Notes under the pieces: model-generated
Told to the model about the DNA's origin: nothing
Database searches by the model: none
The model's input: only the letters and a program-made list of their open reading frames with translations
Assembly: GCA_947630315.1 (NCBI GenBank)
Contig: CANRHA010000096.1
Location: forward strand, 1-6,586
Reading direction: 5' to 3'
From: an uncultured Clostridia bacterium
GTDB taxonomy: Bacteria > Bacillota > Clostridia > Oscillospirales > Ruminococcaceae
Length of the DNA stretch: 6,586 nt
Translations under genes and position numbers: made by a program
In this document: piece after piece, positions 6,294-6,586 of the stretch
Layout: each line of letters begins with the position of its first letter
Position numbering within the stretch: the stretch's first letter is position 1

Positions 6294-6330
6294 TTTAATT
6301 CTCCTTTTCAAAAAATTGTAGAAACCACTT

Positions 6331-6354
6331 CACAGGGGCCTATTCCCCTTGGTG
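6331..6354 (-). other. Hairpin at the 5' end of the regulator operon transcript
   Basis: On the minus strand, AGGGG (6345-6349) pairs with CCCCT (6334-6338) around AATAGG. After a two-base bulge, CAC (6352-6354) pairs with GTG (6331-6333). The predicted transcript start is close to 6355, so the hairpin would form the very 5' end of the mRNA. A stabilising or regulatory role is only inference. Confidence 0.45.
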
Positions 6355-6361
6355 TAATTAC

Positions 6362-6390
6362 ATAATAACATGATGTTTCTTAAGAAACAA
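6362..6390 (-). promoter_or_regulatory. Promoter of the regulator-kinase-peptidase operon
   Basis: On the minus strand, TTGTTT (6385-6390) and TATTAT (6362-6367) are 17 bases apart, and the -10 is preceded by TGT, an extended -10 motif. The predicted start near 6355 gives a leader of about 60 bases. The spacer and -35 are overlapped by a 16-base palindrome, and two TTAAG boxes lie just upstream, so the promoter looks controlled rather than constitutive. Confidence 0.68.
6374..6389. promoter_or_regulatory. Perfect 16-base palindrome, operator-like
   Basis: TGTTTCTTAAGAAACA reads the same on both strands. It covers most of the -35 hexamer and part of the spacer of the operon promoter, a place where a bound dimer would block RNA polymerase. 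Its centre is CTTAAG, the same hexamer seen in the boxes upstream. The binding protein is unknown; the encoded regulator or a separate dimeric repressor are both possible. Confidence 0.55.
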
Positions 6391-6400
6391 CCCCGATAAT

Positions 6401-6417
6401 CTTAAAAAATTCTTAAG
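6401..6417 (-). promoter_or_regulatory. Direct-repeat binding site for an OmpR-type regulator (CiaR-like box)
   Basis: On the minus strand the site reads CTTAAG-AATTT-TTTAAG, two TTAAG half sites 11 bases apart, ending 10 bases upstream of the -35. A third TTAAG (6379-6383) lies exactly 22 bases further on. Tandem half sites of one helical turn are the usual target of OmpR-family dimers, and this one fits the NTTAAG-N5-WTTAAG box I recall for streptococcal CiaR. Autoregulation by the encoded regulator is inferred. The site also overlaps an inverted repeat, AATCTTAA / TTAAGATT (6398-6405/6413-6420). Confidence 0.5.
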
Positions 6418-6418
6418 A

Positions 6419-6449
6419 TTTTGAAAACAAATGAAAAAAGTTTTCAAAA
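6419..6449. other. AT-rich inverted repeat between the divergent promoters
   Basis: TTTTGAAAAC (6419-6428) pairs perfectly with GTTTTCAAAA (6440-6449) around an 11-base A-rich loop. It ends five bases before the -35 of the tRNA promoter and begins just beyond the TTAAG boxes of the divergent operon. Its A tracts (6424-6427, 6434-6439, 6446-6451) recur about once per helical turn and could act as an UP element for the tRNA promoter. It may also be a protein-binding site. Confidence 0.4.
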
Positions 6450-6454
6450 AAGGC

Positions 6455-6483
6455 TTGCAATTTCAGAGGAAATCTGATATAAT
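6455..6483 (+). promoter_or_regulatory. Strong promoter of tRNA-Ser
   Basis: TTGCAA (6455-6460) and a consensus TATAAT (6478-6483) are separated by 17 bases. The predicted start near 6490 leaves a leader of about 25 bases before the mature tRNA end at 6515. A-tracts upstream fit a highly expressed stable-RNA promoter. Confidence 0.82.
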
Positions 6484-6514
6484 ATCAAGCGTTGCAAATA
6501 AGCTATGGCCATAC

Positions 6515-6586
6515 GGAGCAGTATCGAAGCGGTCATAACGAGCACGACTGGAAATCGTGTGACGGTGATAAGCCGTCCGAGAGTTC
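6515..6586 (+). tRNA. tRNA-Ser (anticodon GGA), cut by the right edge
   Basis: The 5' acceptor strand GGAGCAG (6515-6521) is followed by a D arm with TCG/CGA stem. The anticodon arm has stem CACGA (6543-6547)/TCGTG (6555-6559) and loop CTGGAAA, giving anticodon GGA at 6550-6552, which reads UCC/UCU. The long variable arm GACGG/CCGTC (6561-6565/6573-6577) is diagnostic of a class II tRNA and, with GGA, of serine. The T arm begins as GAGAGTTC, and the window stops inside it. The 3' acceptor strand is not visible. A serine tRNA is secure. Confidence 0.93.

Noticed and set aside
5598..6311. Longer response regulator starting at TTG 6309-6311
   Set aside because: The AAGGAG ribosome binding site falls inside the extra codons, and the GTG at 6291-6293 gives the standard receiver N-terminus.
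6419..6449. Intrinsic terminator in the divergent region
   Set aside because: The inverted repeat is nearly all A/T with an 11-base loop, and both flanking genes are transcribed away from it, so no transcript needs to end there.

Overview
The window looks like a chromosomal piece of an anaerobic Firmicute, most likely class Clostridia. This is inferred from the family types: a short ammonia-dependent NAD synthetase with an SGGKDSS loop, a small DUF1294 membrane protein, an OmpR-type regulator paired with a very large multi-membrane histidine kinase, and a VanY-type peptidase. The ribosome binding sites are of the strong GGAGG type and GTG/TTG starts are frequent. No 16S gene or other species marker is present, so the genus cannot be named.

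Layout. All six protein genes lie on the minus strand and read from right to left; only the tRNA at the right edge is on the plus strand. Right edge: the 5' part of tRNA-Ser(GGA) with its own strong promoter. It is divergent from a three-gene operon: response regulator (5598-6293), 831-residue sensor kinase (3080-5575) and a membrane-anchored M15B/VanY-type D,D-carboxypeptidase (2238-3104). The 221-base divergent gap holds the promoter of the operon. Three TTAAG boxes in 11-base phase lie at or just upstream of its -35, one of them inside a 16-base perfect palindrome.

The gene-free stretch 1910-2237 (328 bases) holds, from right to left, a terminator-like hairpin after the carboxypeptidase gene, a remarkable 109-base GC-rich cloverleaf repeat (2031-2139), and the acetate kinase promoter. 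Then come ackA (695-1909) and a DUF1294 gene (423-698) joined by a 4-base GTGA overlap. A second cloverleaf repeat (279-382) follows, and then the first 75 codons of nadE, which runs off the left edge.

How the parts work together. The regulator, kinase and peptidase form an envelope-sensing module: a surface signal is read by the kinase, passed to the regulator, and answered by trimming of peptidoglycan stem peptides. The layout recalls vanR-vanS-vanY, but no D-Ala-D-Lac/Ser ligase or VanH/VanT gene is visible, so glycopeptide resistance should not be inferred. AckA makes ATP from acetyl phosphate. NadE completes NAD synthesis.

The most unusual content is the pair of cloverleaf repeats. Each has a long closing stem of 17-20 pairs around three hairpins of 8-11 pairs, with almost no unpaired junction bases. 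The two copies keep the fold while differing in most stem sequence. A flanking GAGCAG motif and a small hairpin on the same side suggest that they are copies of a single structured element.
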